A stretch of DNA of 64,000 nucleotides from Chloroflexota bacterium (GTDB lineage: Bacteria; Chloroflexota; Anaerolineae; Anaerolineales; VGOW01), in the NCBI GenBank assembly GCA_016197225.1, contig JACPWC010000056.1, forward strand, positions 1 through 64,000, in the 5' to 3' direction. The position numbers and the translations under genes were made by a program. The notes below the pieces were generated by a model. It was not told where the DNA came from. It saw nothing but the letters and a program-made list of their open reading frames with translations, and searched no databases. Below are positions 14,444 through 22,996 of this stretch, in pieces (positions within the stretch are counted from its first letter, which is position 1; the number at the start of each line of letters is the position of its first letter).

Positions 14444-15847
14444 TTAGTAAGCCGACGGATCCACCCAGCCCCGGATCATCGTTCGCAAAATAATCTTGAA
14501 GTCCAGCCAGATTGACCAGTTCTCGATGTACCACAAGTCGTACTTGGTTCGCTCTTCAATGGAGGTGTCGCCGCGCAGGCCATTGACCTGCGCCCAGCCG
14601 GTGAGGCCGGCCTTCTCGCGGTGGCGTTCCATGTATCGCGGAATGCGGCGCTGGAATTCTTCGACGTACTTGGGCTGTTCGGCGCGCGGGCCGACCAGGC
14701 TCATTTGCCCAAGCAGGACGTTGATGAGTTGAGGGAACTCGTCCAGTGAGAAGCGGCGAATGAAGATACCCAGCCGGGTGCGGCGCGGATCGTCTTTTAC
14801 CGTCCATTGGCTCCTGGCCTCGGCGTCCCGGCGCATGGAACGGAACTTGAGCATGGGGAAGGGTTTGCCGTCCAGCCCCACCCGCTCCTGGATGAAGAAG
14901 ACCGGGCCGGGCGAGTCTAGCTTGATGAGGATGGCGATGAAGAGCATGAGCGGCGACAGGAGCACCAAGCCAACGGCGCTCATGGCCAAATCAACCAGGC
15001 GCTTGAGGGTGAGCTTCCAGCCGCGCAGGGCCACGTCACGGACGGTGAGCAGAGGCAGGCCGCCCAGGTCGTCAACGGTGACCCCGGCGGCCATGATCTC
15101 AAACACGTCCGGGAAGACTTTGACGCTCACTTTTCCGCGCTGACAGTCGGCGATCAGTTTGAGCAATTCTTCGTGCGAGGCCGAAGGCAGGGCAATAATG
15201 ACCTCGTCAACGTTGTGCTGGTCAATCAGGCGCGGCAGGTCGTCGCTGTGGCCCAGCACCGGCACGCCCAACAGTTCGGGCGGCGAGTCCTGGCCGTTCA
15301 CCAGGCCAATCACTTCGTAGCCCAGGTAGGGCGACCACTGAATCTTTTGCAGGACGACGCGGGCCACGTCGTCGGCGCCGACGATGAGGACGCGCTCGCG
15401 GCCCGTGCCGCGCAGTTGGAGCCGTGTGCGAAAACGTTGATGCGCCCAGCGGCCAAAACTCACCAGGGCAATGCCCACCACCCAGGCATAGGCCAGCGTC
15501 GCGCGCGGGTAGTCCACCTCGAAGGCGGTGTTCTTGAAGAAGATGGACGATAGCGAGACGGCCAGCAGGGAGCCGATGCTCACCGCGCCAAAGATGGCAT
15601 AGAACTGATCCACGCGCGAGCGCACCACGTGATACATGCGGTAGAAAAACATTACCAACAATACGCAGGCGGCTTGAAGCAATATCAGGCCGGTATAAGA
15701 AGTGATCGGGGCCAGGTTCACTGCCGGGGCCGGGAACTCAATAGCGGCCCGCATGAGGTAAGCCACGATGAAGGCCAGGATGGTCGTCAGCCCGTCCAAG
15801 ACGACGAGCGAAAGGGTGGAGAGGGCGCGAAAGCGTGAAGTGGTCAT
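14444..15847 (-). CDS. Undecaprenyl-phosphate sugar phosphotransferase (WcaJ/CpsE type)
   Basis: This 467-residue protein moves a hexose-1-phosphate to undecaprenyl phosphate, the first step of exopolysaccharide or glycan assembly. It has four N-terminal membrane helices (about 10-125), a CoA-binding/Rossmann-like middle (VLIVGADDVAR, about 150-290), one helix at about 300, then the catalytic bacterial sugar transferase domain. Catalytic-domain motifs are KRLVDLAMS, DSPGPVFFIQERVG, KFRSMR, RFSLDEFPQL and SLVGPRAE. The ATG at 15847 overlaps the murE stop by four bases; upstream in-frame codons only run back through murE. Confidence 0.9.
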   Translation of the reverse strand: MTTSRFRALSTLSLVVLDGLTTILAFIVAYLMRAAIEFPAPAVNLAPITSYTGLILLQAACVLLVMFFYRMYHVVRSRVDQFYAIFGAVSIGSLLAVSLSSIFFKNTAFEVDYPRATLAYAWVVGIALVSFGRWAHQRFRTRLQLRGTGRERVLIVGADDVARVVLQKIQWSPYLGYEVIGLVNGQDSPPELLGVPVLGHSDDLPRLIDQHNVDEVIIALPSASHEELLKLIADCQRGKVSVKVFPDVFEIMAAGVTVDDLGGLPLLTVRDVALRGWKLTLKRLVDLAMSAVGLVLLSPLMLFIAILIKLDSPGPVFFIQERVGLDGKPFPMLKFRSMRRDAEARSQWTVKDDPRRTRLGIFIRRFSLDEFPQLINVLLGQMSLVGPRAEQPKYVEEFQRRIPRYMERHREKAGLTGWAQVNGLRGDTSIEERTKYDLWYIENWSIWLDFKIILRTMIRGWVDPSAY

Positions 15848-17430
15848 GGGTGTTCTTGCTTGCTGGTGGGCAACCGGGGCATGGCCGGGCCGCGCAGGCC
15901 CAACCGGGCCGAGAGCGCGGCTCGCATCGCCACCCGGTCGTCCCAGGGATACTCGATGACGCCAAAGCACATGCTTTGCTCGTGGGCCTTGCCGCAGGCG
16001 ATCACCACGTCATCTGGCCCGGCCATGTTCACTGCAAACTGAATCGCCTCGCCCCGGTCGGCGATGCGCCAAAATGTTTTGCCCTCAATGCCGCCTTTGC
16101 TCGTTGCGCCTTCAGCCGATTCGGCCATGATGGAGTCGAGCGACTCGGTGCGCGGGTCTTCGGCGGTGATCACGGTAAAGTCGGCCAGTTCAGCCGCCAC
16201 TTCGCCCATCCACCGCCGCTTGGCCACATCCCGCAAGCCCGCCGAGCCGAAGACGACGATGACGCGGCCTGTTGACACGCGACGCACGGCTTCAATCGCC
16301 CGTTTCAGAGCGTTGGGCGTATGAGCAAAGTCAACGATGGCGGTGAAATCCTGGCCGAGGTCGATTCGTTCCATGCGGCCCGGGATGCCGGAGAGTGAGA
16401 TCACTCCCCGGCGCACCGTCTGAGGCGGCAGGCCCATCGTCAGTCCCACGGCAATGGCGGCCAAACAGTTGGAGACGTTGTACTCTCCCACCAGCCTTGT
16501 CTCAACCAGGAACGAAGGCGTTGATCGTATCGCAGTGTAATTGCCCTCCAGGCCGGGCAGGTTAAGCTCAACCACAAAGCGTGTCCCGTCGGATTTATGG
16601 AGGACGTTCGCTGCCCGAACATCGGCCCTGGCGTCGAAGCCATACGAAACATAGTTGACGGCAACGCGCTTTTGCAAATAGTCAAACGAACCGTCGTCGG
16701 CGTTGAGCACCGCCAGCTTGGGCGTGCCCGGTTTGGCCCAGGCCGTACTCAGGCCCTCAAAGAGTCTGGCTTTGGCGGCGCGGTAGCCCTCGACTGAGCC
16801 ATGAAAATCCAGATGCTCGTGAGTGATGTTGGTGACGACAGCCACGTCGAAGTCACAGGCCGTCACTCGATGTTGGGCCAGACCGTGCGAGGTGGTCTCC
16901 AACACGCAGTGAGTCATGCCTGCCTCCACCATTTGCGCCAGGTAACGTTGCACGTCCGGCGCGTCGGGCGTGGTGGTGTGCAGGCCGGTGTCCAATAACT
17001 GATCACCAATAACCGCACTGACAGTTGTGATTAGCCCGGCCCTGAGTCCGGCGGCCTTGAGAATGCTGTGGATCAAACTGCTGGTGGTGGTCTTGCCGTC
17101 GGTACCGGTCACGCCGATCATCACCAGCTTGCGGGCCGGGAAGTTGTGGAAGGCGGCGCACAGCCAGGCCAGGGCTTCGGCGGAGTCGGGGACACGGACG
17201 TAGGACAAATTGGCAATTTGCCCCGCTGCCTCTCCTACAATAGCAACTGCGCCTTTCTCAAGAGCTTGCGCGATAAATTGGTGACCATCTACGGTGCCGC
17301 CGCGCCGGGCGACGAACAGCGCGCCGGGCGTTACCTGACGCGAGTCGTGTTCGATGCTGGTGATGTCGGGGTCGCTAGGGGCGCGGTCGAGAATGGCCGG
17401 AAGCGCCGCCAGAAGCTGTGATAAGAGCAT
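15844..17430 (-). CDS. murE: UDP-MurNAc-dipeptide ligase (MurE)
   Basis: This 528-residue ATP-dependent ligase adds the third amino acid to the peptidoglycan stem peptide. It has the ATP loop GVTGTDGKTTT (about 106), TTPDAPD, NITHEHLDFHGS and the C-terminal ligase domain. The substrate motif is EDPR rather than the DNPR of diaminopimelate enzymes, so the residue added (Dap, Lys or ornithine) is uncertain. The ATG at 17430 follows a minus-strand TATAAT by seven bases (leaderless). A 39-bp palindromic element lies in frame near codons 65-77. It heads the murE / sugar transferase / methyltransferase operon. Confidence 0.9.
   Translation of the reverse strand: MLLSQLLAALPAILDRAPSDPDITSIEHDSRQVTPGALFVARRGGTVDGHQFIAQALEKGAVAIVGEAAGQIANLSYVRVPDSAEALAWLCAAFHNFPARKLVMIGVTGTDGKTTTSSLIHSILKAAGLRAGLITTVSAVIGDQLLDTGLHTTTPDAPDVQRYLAQMVEAGMTHCVLETTSHGLAQHRVTACDFDVAVVTNITHEHLDFHGSVEGYRAAKARLFEGLSTAWAKPGTPKLAVLNADDGSFDYLQKRVAVNYVSYGFDARADVRAANVLHKSDGTRFVVELNLPGLEGNYTAIRSTPSFLVETRLVGEYNVSNCLAAIAVGLTMGLPPQTVRRGVISLSGIPGRMERIDLGQDFTAIVDFAHTPNALKRAIEAVRRVSTGRVIVVFGSAGLRDVAKRRWMGEVAAELADFTVITAEDPRTESLDSIMAESAEGATSKGGIEGKTFWRIADRGEAIQFAVNMAGPDDVVIACGKAHEQSMCFGVIEYPWDDRVAMRAALSARLGLRGPAMPRLPTSKQEHP
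17200..17238. repeat. In-frame palindromic element inside murE
   Basis: GTAGGA (17200-17205) pairs with TCCTAC (17233-17238), and CAAATTG-G-CAATTTG (17206-17220) is an inner palindrome. At 39 bp it is a multiple of three and encodes VGEAAGQIANLSY in MurE. Its sequence resembles the palindrome at 12331-12360. Confidence 0.55.
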
Positions 17431-17437
17431 GGCGAGG

Positions 17438-17443
17438 ATTATA
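17438..17443 (-). promoter_or_regulatory. -10 box giving a leaderless murE mRNA
   Basis: TATAAT on the minus strand, seven bases before the ATG at 17430. There is no Shine-Dalgarno sequence. Confidence 0.7.
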
Positions 17444-17455
17444 ACAGGGCGAATC

Positions 17456-17484
17456 AAAAAGAGCCGGGCGCCCCGGCTCTTTTT
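17456..17484 (-). terminator. Terminator of the nuo-atp operon
   Basis: AAAAAGAGCCGGG (17456-17468) and CCCGGCTCTTTTT (17472-17484) form a perfect 13-bp stem with a three-base loop and T-runs both ways. It separates atpF from murE. Confidence 0.9.
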
Positions 17485-17503
17485 AACAAGCAGATTCAAC
17501 CTT

Positions 17504-18235
17504 CTACTGCACCGACTGCCTCAGCCCTTCCAGCTTGCCCCGGGCCGAGCCGTCAATGACGCGGTCGCCCACACGCACGACAAGACCGCCAAGAATGGCC
17601 GGGTCAACGCGGAAGGAAACGCTCGACGCGCCGGTCAGGTCACGCTTGACAGCGGCCTGCTCGGCGTCGTTGAGCGGCAGGGCCGAGGTCACTTCGGCGG
17701 CCACGCCGTCGCTAGACGCGCCTTCGAGCATGGTCACTTTGCCGGCCTTGACGCCGCTGAAGAATTCTTCGATCAAAGAGCGGGCGTAGGCGTCTTCTTT
17801 CTGAAGAACGCCGCCGATGACTTGTTGGGAGGCGGCCAGGGCCAGCGCGGCGACCTGCGGGCGCAGGCCGGCCAGAGCGTTCTGCTTGATCTGCTCGGCT
17901 TCTTCGGCGGCGCTGTGCAGGGTGCGAGCCTTCTCGGCCTCAGCCCCGGCGCGCACAGCGGCGGCGGCCTGCTCGGCGCGTTGGGTGGCTTCGCCCACCT
18001 TACGGGCGGCTTCAGCCTGAGCGTCGGCGATGATCCTGGCCGCATCTTTCTCGGCGTTGGCGCGGGCTTCACCGGCGATGCGGGCGTCTTCCAGCCCCTG
18101 GGCGATCTTGGCCTTGCGTTCATCCAGCAGTTTGAGGATCGGCGTGTAAGCCCAGGCATACAGAACGACGGCCAGGATTATGAAATTGAGCAGTTGGACG
18201 ACGAAGAATCCTAAGTTGATACCAAGTGCTTCCAT
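17504..18235 (-). CDS. atpF: ATP synthase subunit b fused to a delta C-terminal domain
   Basis: This 243-residue protein starts with a normal subunit b: one membrane helix (about 8-28, FFVVQLLNFIILAVVLYAW), YTPILKLLDERKAKI and a long Ala/Glu/Lys coiled coil to about 155. The last 80 residues do not belong to b: EVTSALPLNDAEQ, VDPAILGGLVVRVGD and VIDGSARGKLEGL match the C-terminal domain of subunit delta. The N-terminal delta domain, which caps F1, is missing, and no atpH follows. Subunit b is the peripheral stalk linking F0 and F1. It is the last gene before the terminator; atpAGDC are not in the window. Confidence 0.85.
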   Translation of the reverse strand: MEALGINLGFFVVQLLNFIILAVVLYAWAYTPILKLLDERKAKIAQGLEDARIAGEARANAEKDAARIIADAQAEAARKVGEATQRAEQAAAAVRAGAEAEKARTLHSAAEEAEQIKQNALAGLRPQVAALALAASQQVIGGVLQKEDAYARSLIEEFFSGVKAGKVTMLEGASSDGVAAEVTSALPLNDAEQAAVKRDLTGASSVSFRVDPAILGGLVVRVGDRVIDGSARGKLEGLRQSVQ

Positions 18236-18245
18236 GAGTCGCTCC

Positions 18246-18488
18246 TTAAGCGGCGAAGACGATGATCAGCGCCACAGCCAGCGCGTAAATGGCGACGGCT
18301 TCGGCGAAGGCGATGCCGAGGATCATGTTGGTCTGGATGGTCGGCGTGGCGTCCGGGTTGCGGCCCATAGCCTGCACCGCGCCGTTGACGACGATACCCA
18401 CCCCGGCGCCAGCGCCGATGGCCCCGGTCATGGCCAGGCCGGCGCCGATGAAGCGCATTGCATGCAAAAAGGTCTCAGGGTCATTCAT
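18246..18488 (-). CDS. atpE: ATP synthase subunit c
   Basis: This 80-residue proteolipid of the rotor ring has two membrane helices and a polar loop (GRNPDATPTIQ). The first helix is glycine rich (GAGLAMTGAIGAGAGVG). The ion-carrying Glu lies in the second helix (GIAFAEAVAIYALAV, about residue 63). The lack of a Gln/Ser sodium signature around the Glu suggests proton coupling (inference). AGGAG-like sequence precedes the ATG. Confidence 0.95.
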   Translation of the reverse strand: MNDPETFLHAMRFIGAGLAMTGAIGAGAGVGIVVNGAVQAMGRNPDATPTIQTNMILGIAFAEAVAIYALAVALIIVFAA

Positions 18489-18509
18489 GATAGAAAATCC
18501 TCCAATGGT

Positions 18510-18553
18510 GAGAAATCAGCGATTAGTGATTAGCTATTAGTTATTGGTTATTA
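18510..18553. repeat. Low-complexity repeat (ATTAGT words)
   Basis: Words of the type GATTAGTGATTAG, TATTAGTTATTGG and TTATTAG repeat between atpB and atpE. The element runs into the atpB stop codon (18551-18553). Confidence 0.5.
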
Positions 18554-19624
18554 GTGATGTTCTTCGCCGCCGCCGTGGCTGACTGTGGCCTGGCTGATAA
18601 AAACCAGGGCCAGCATGGAGAAGACGTAGGCTTGAATAGCGCCGACGAAAACTTCCAGCAAATAGAGGCCGGTTGGCACAACAACTGCCGTGAGCGCGCC
18701 CAGAATTGAAATGAGAAGCGCCCCGGCGAAGATGTTGCCGAAAAGACGGAAGCCAAACGAGAGAATCTTGGCGAACTCGGAAACCAGTTCCAGCAAACCC
18801 ACGCCGAAGTCAATGACGCCAAACATCGGCACGGTGAACATCGTTTTGGTGTTGAAGAACTTGGTGAGGTAGCCCGCGCCCAGCGCCCAAAAGCCAAAGA
18901 CCTGAATGGCTACCACAGCAATCACCGCCAGAGCAAAGGTGAAGTTCAAGTCGGTGGGCGCGCCGCGCAGGAAGGGAACGACTTCACACGAGGTGCAGAG
19001 GCCTTCGCTATGTCCGCCCTCGACAGCGGCTTCACCTTCACCGCCTTCGGCTTCGTGAGCCACCTGCTTTGTCCCGTCAATCGTGTACAGCGAGCCAAAG
19101 AGGTTAACCGGCTCGTAGCCTTTGGTCTGGCCGTGCGCCTGCTCCAGCCGCCCGATGCTTTCAAAGCCGGGGACCAGCTTGGTCATGTTGGCGGCAAAGA
19201 CGAGCAGGAAGATGGTGGCGGTGATGGGGAAGATTTTCCGCGCCCACTTGCCCGCCGCGCCCTCGGCGGCGTTCCACAGAAATTCGATCAAAAATTCCGT
19301 GAAATTGTAGAAGCCTTCGGGAACCAGCCTGCCGCTGTTCACGAAACGCCACGCTCCGAAAGCCATCAGGATCAAAGCCAGATCGGCGACGAGGGTGGCA
19401 AGCAGAGTGTTGGTGATCGGGAAGCCGGCGATGGACAAGCCGGTTGGTTCACCCGGCAAAACAACGGCTGGGCTGACAGGTCGTGTCCAAGTAGGGGGTT
19501 GTATCGCGGCAGGGAGAAATAATCTGCCAAAAGCAAAGTAGACCCCTAACAGGATCAATACCAATACAATCCAGCGTTTGACCGGCACGCGTCGCTCAGT
19601 CGCTTCATGAGTTGTGTCACTCAC
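18551..19624 (-). CDS. atpB: ATP synthase subunit a
   Basis: This 357-residue membrane subunit forms the proton half-channels. The essential Arg is in FGFRLFGNIFAG (about 268), and the C-terminal helices GALTAVVVPTGLY and GAIQAYVFSMLALVFI follow. It is longer than the common 240-280 because of a hydrophilic loop (about 155-210) rich in Glu/Gly/His with a CTSC pair. The tail ends HGGGEEHH. The GTG at 19624 was chosen because AGGAGG lies nine bases upstream and it overlaps the atpI stop by eight bases. Confidence 0.92.
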   Translation of the reverse strand: MSDTTHEATERRVPVKRWIVLVLILLGVYFAFGRLFLPAAIQPPTWTRPVSPAVVLPGEPTGLSIAGFPITNTLLATLVADLALILMAFGAWRFVNSGRLVPEGFYNFTEFLIEFLWNAAEGAAGKWARKIFPITATIFLLVFAANMTKLVPGFESIGRLEQAHGQTKGYEPVNLFGSLYTIDGTKQVAHEAEGGEGEAAVEGGHSEGLCTSCEVVPFLRGAPTDLNFTFALAVIAVVAIQVFGFWALGAGYLTKFFNTKTMFTVPMFGVIDFGVGLLELVSEFAKILSFGFRLFGNIFAGALLISILGALTAVVVPTGLYLLEVFVGAIQAYVFSMLALVFISQATVSHGGGEEHH

Positions 19625-19931
19625 TAGAGTTTTCCTCCTTCTTTTCTTGAGTGGCTGTTCCTTTGGGCGGAACAACGGATTTCATTTTAGAGATGGCGCT
19701 CATGGCGACCCGAAACATGACAAAGATCGTGATCGGCACGGAGCCAAGCAGAAACAAGATTGTAAACAGCGGCTTGACGCCGAATTGATTGTCGAGCCAC
19801 AAGCCGCCAAGCAAAGCCACAATGATAATGACCAGCGTCAAGCAACCCACTTGCCCGGCAAACCCGGCCAGGCCCAGGTTCAAAGCGTACTGGGTGTTAT
19901 TCGTTGGGGTTGTATCTTTGCCGGGCGTCAT
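19617..19931 (-). CDS. atpI: AtpI/AtpZ-type accessory protein
   Basis: This 104-residue protein has two membrane helices (about 28-48 and 57-77, LLGGLWLDNQFG and LFLLGSVPITIFVMFRVA) and a charged tail. The family helps c-ring assembly or Mg transport and usually opens the atp operon, as here. It overlaps atpB by eight bases and follows nuoN after 25 nt. Confidence 0.85.
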   Translation of the reverse strand: MTPGKDTTPTNNTQYALNLGLAGFAGQVGCLTLVIIIVALLGGLWLDNQFGVKPLFTILFLLGSVPITIFVMFRVAMSAISKMKSVVPPKGTATQEKKEENSSE

Positions 19932-19956
19932 CGAAATTGTATCACGAGCAAAAGAG

Positions 19957-21420
19957 TTAGAACAACGTCGAGGCCGCCGTCGTCGCCCAATTCAACAACG
20001 GCGTGACCACGATGCCCACCAACAGAATGCCGAAGCACAACAAGCCCAGGGCAAAGGCGTAGGCCCGGGGAACCGGGATGGCGCTCGCCCCTTCCGGCGC
20101 GGGTTTGACGTATACCATCTTCAACACGATCAGATAGTAGTACAGGCCAATGATCGAGTTGATCACGCCCAGAAACGTCAGCCACACCAGGCCGGCCTGC
20201 ATGGCCGCCGCGAAGACGAAGAACTTGCTCACAAACCCCACCAGCGGCGGCATGCCGCCCAGCGAGAGGAATGCTACCAGCATGGCCATGGCCAGCCCCG
20301 GCGAACGGCGGCTCAGGCCGGCGTAGTCGGCAATTTCGTCCGAGCCGGCGGCGCGGGCGAACAAGATCACCACGCCGAAGGCGGCCAGATTGGTGAGCAC
20401 ATAAGCCATCAAATAGAGAACAGTCGCCGCCACGCCTTGCTGAGTGAAGGCCACAATGCCCATCATGGCGTAACCGGCGTGAGCGATGGACGAGTAGGCC
20501 AGCAGGCGTTTGATGTTGCGCTGGGGCAAGGCCAACAAGTTGCCGACTGTCATCGTCACCGCAGACATGGCCATCAGCATCGGCAACCAGCCCGTACCCA
20601 GAGCGGCGCTGGCAATGCCCGGCAGGCCGGCCATGAAGACGCGGATGAGAGCGGCGAACCCGGCGCTCTTGGAGGCCACCGAGAGGAAAGCCGTCACCGG
20701 CGTGGGCGCGCCTTCGTACACGTCGGGCGTCCAGAAATGGAAGGGCACGATGGCAACCTTGAAGCCCAGGCCGACCACAATCAAGACCGCCGACACGATG
20801 AGCGGCAGGATCGGAATTTTGCCCGCGCCAATCGCTTCGGCGATGGCGTACAGATTCGTCTGGCCGGTATAGCCAAAGAGCAGGCTGAAGCCGTAGAGCA
20901 TCACCGTGGACGTGAGCGCGCCGAAGAGGAAATACTTGAGGCCCGACTCAGCCGACTTGTCGTCGTCACGCAAAAACCCGGCCAGCGCGTACAGGCCAAT
21001 GGAGGTTGTTTCCAGGGCCAGGTAGAGCATGATCAGGTCGGCGGCGGCGGCCATGAAGTTCATGCCCAGCACACTGCCGAGCAGAATGGCGTAGTATTCG
21101 CCCTTGCGTCCCAGACCCTCAACGTCCAAACTGAGCAGGGCCGTGATCGCGCCGGAGAACATGAACAACATGCGGAAGAGAAAGGCGGCGGAGTCGTTGC
21201 GGATCATGCCGCCGAAGATCAGGGCATTATTGGGCTGGGAGAAGATCAGGCCGGCGGCCATCGCCGCAAACAGGCCGACGGCTGTCACCAGTCCCAGTTG
21301 GCGGCGGCGGCTTTCGGGCAGAGTCAGGTCAAGGCCCATGACGACTGCCGCCAGCACGACGACGATGATTTCAGGAACGAGCGCCAGCAGGTGCGCCGTT
21401 TCAAAAGTCTGAATTTCCAT
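19957..21420 (-). CDS. nuoN: NADH-quinone oxidoreductase subunit N
   Basis: This 487-residue antiporter-like membrane subunit of complex I has about 14 membrane helices. Family elements are ALVPEIIVVVLAAVVMG at the N-terminus, the proton-channel region LYLALETTSIGLYALAGF (with Glu), FKVAIVPFHFWTPDVYEGAPTPV and KRLLAYSSIAHAGY. Its ATG directly abuts the stop of the upstream nuoM (21421). The last nuo gene before atpI. Confidence 0.95.
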   Translation of the reverse strand: MEIQTFETAHLLALVPEIIVVVLAAVVMGLDLTLPESRRRQLGLVTAVGLFAAMAAGLIFSQPNNALIFGGMIRNDSAAFLFRMLFMFSGAITALLSLDVEGLGRKGEYYAILLGSVLGMNFMAAAADLIMLYLALETTSIGLYALAGFLRDDDKSAESGLKYFLFGALTSTVMLYGFSLLFGYTGQTNLYAIAEAIGAGKIPILPLIVSAVLIVVGLGFKVAIVPFHFWTPDVYEGAPTPVTAFLSVASKSAGFAALIRVFMAGLPGIASAALGTGWLPMLMAMSAVTMTVGNLLALPQRNIKRLLAYSSIAHAGYAMMGIVAFTQQGVAATVLYLMAYVLTNLAAFGVVILFARAAGSDEIADYAGLSRRSPGLAMAMLVAFLSLGGMPPLVGFVSKFFVFAAAMQAGLVWLTFLGVINSIIGLYYYLIVLKMVYVKPAPEGASAIPVPRAYAFALGLLCFGILLVGIVVTPLLNWATTAASTLF

Positions 21421-22980
21421 TTATGCGCCTCCCAGGAGTTTGAGCACCGCATTTACTCCCGACGACACCATTGGCCCCATGAGGAACGGGAAGACGCCGA
21501 TGGCGACGATGGTGGCCGACAACACGGTGATGGCCACCTTATCCAACACGGTGACATCGCCGACGTGGTGGTCGTGCTCCTCGGAAATATCGCCGAAGAA
21601 CACCCGCTGGACACAGATCAACAAGTAGGCCGCCGTGATCACAATAGCAATCGCCGAGACGACGGCGATGAGGGCATAGTAACTGCCGATGAAGTCCGAC
21701 GTTTGCGTCCCGGCCCGCCACAGGCCCATGAAGATGGGGAACTCGGCGACAAACCCGGCGAACCCGGGCATGCCCATCGAAGACAGGCAGGCGATCACAA
21801 AGCCCACCATCACGAACGGCATCTTCTTGGCCATACCGCCCAGTTCGGGCGTCATGCGAGTGTGCGCCCGGTCGTAGATCATGCCGGTGGTGGCGAAGAG
21901 CATAGCCGTCATCACGCCGTGAGCGAACATTTGCATGGAGCCGCCGACGTAGCCGGTGTAGTTCAGAGTGGCAAAGGCCATTGACACCAGACCCATGTGC
22001 GACACCGACGAGTAGCCGATCATGTACTTCATGTCGGTCTGGCGCATGGCGATGAACGCGCCGTAGACGACGTTGATGAGAGTCAGGACGACGATCCAGG
22101 GCAGGTGGGCTCGCGCGCCTTCAGGCATGAGCATGATGCCCACCCGCAGAGCGGCAAACGCGCCCAGCTTCATCAGCACGCCGGCATGGAACATGGAGAC
22201 GGCAGTGGGGGCCGCCACGTGGCCGTCGGGGCTCCAGTTGTGGAAGGGGTAGATGCCGCCCAGGACGGCGAACCCGAAGAAGACGATGGGGAACCAGACC
22301 CATTCAAAAGGGCGCGCACCCAATAACGGCACGGTGATGTTGAAATTGAAAGCCCCGGCGACCTGCGCTTCTGAAATCTTGAGCATGTCGAAGGTGTACA
22401 CGCCGGTGGCTTTGCCGACAGCGTAATACATGGCAAAGCCGCCGACGAGCGAGAAGACCGAGCCGATGAACAGAAACAACGTCAGCTTCATGGCTGCGTA
22501 TTCGCGCGTCACCTTCCAGCCCCAGATGGCGATGAGCAGGTACATCGGGAAGACGGCGATTTCGTAGAAGAAGAACAATTGGAAGAGATCGAGGGAGACG
22601 AATACGCCGAACACGCCGGTAGCCAGGATGAACAGGAAGGCGAAGAACTCGCGCGGGCGGTCGTCAATGCCCCACGAGATCAGCACCCCGGTGAAGATGA
22701 CGATGCCGGTCAGCAGAACCATCGGGTTACTGATGCCGTCCACGCCGAGATGGTAGGAGATGCCGAACTGGGGAATCCAATCGAACTTCTCAATAAACTG
22801 GTAGCCGCCGGCAGCCACGTCGTAGCCGAAGTACACATACAACGACAAGCCCAGACAGAGTGAGGCCGCCGACAGAGCCGCTACCCGGATTTCGCTCTTG
22901 CGCTCCGCCGGGAACAGCAACAACAAGCACCCGGCGATGAGGGGGGTTAGAGTGATGATGCTAAGAAATGGAAAATTCAT
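21421..22980 (-). CDS. nuoM: NADH-quinone oxidoreductase subunit M (second copy)
   Basis: This 519-residue proton-pumping antiporter-like subunit has the motifs YEIAVFPMYLLIAIWG (channel Glu) and GIYPFHNWSPDGHVAAPT, and the MIGYSSVSHMG loop. It is one of two NuoM proteins in the operon. This copy has PFHNWSPDGH where the other has PFHTWLPDAH, so the two are diverged paralogues rather than a recent duplication. Confidence 0.94.
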   Translation of the reverse strand: MNFPFLSIITLTPLIAGCLLLLFPAERKSEIRVAALSAASLCLGLSLYVYFGYDVAAGGYQFIEKFDWIPQFGISYHLGVDGISNPMVLLTGIVIFTGVLISWGIDDRPREFFAFLFILATGVFGVFVSLDLFQLFFFYEIAVFPMYLLIAIWGWKVTREYAAMKLTLFLFIGSVFSLVGGFAMYYAVGKATGVYTFDMLKISEAQVAGAFNFNITVPLLGARPFEWVWFPIVFFGFAVLGGIYPFHNWSPDGHVAAPTAVSMFHAGVLMKLGAFAALRVGIMLMPEGARAHLPWIVVLTLINVVYGAFIAMRQTDMKYMIGYSSVSHMGLVSMAFATLNYTGYVGGSMQMFAHGVMTAMLFATTGMIYDRAHTRMTPELGGMAKKMPFVMVGFVIACLSSMGMPGFAGFVAEFPIFMGLWRAGTQTSDFIGSYYALIAVVSAIAIVITAAYLLICVQRVFFGDISEEHDHHVGDVTVLDKVAITVLSATIVAIGVFPFLMGPMVSSGVNAVLKLLGGA

Positions 22981-22996
22981 AAGCGATCCTTGTTTG

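Noticed and set aside
19789-21984. A 731-codon open frame on the plus strand opposite nuoN and nuoM
   Set aside because: It is antisense to two clear membrane-protein genes. Its His/Gln/Arg/Asp-rich translation is what the complement of hydrophobic codons gives, and it has no recognisable domain.
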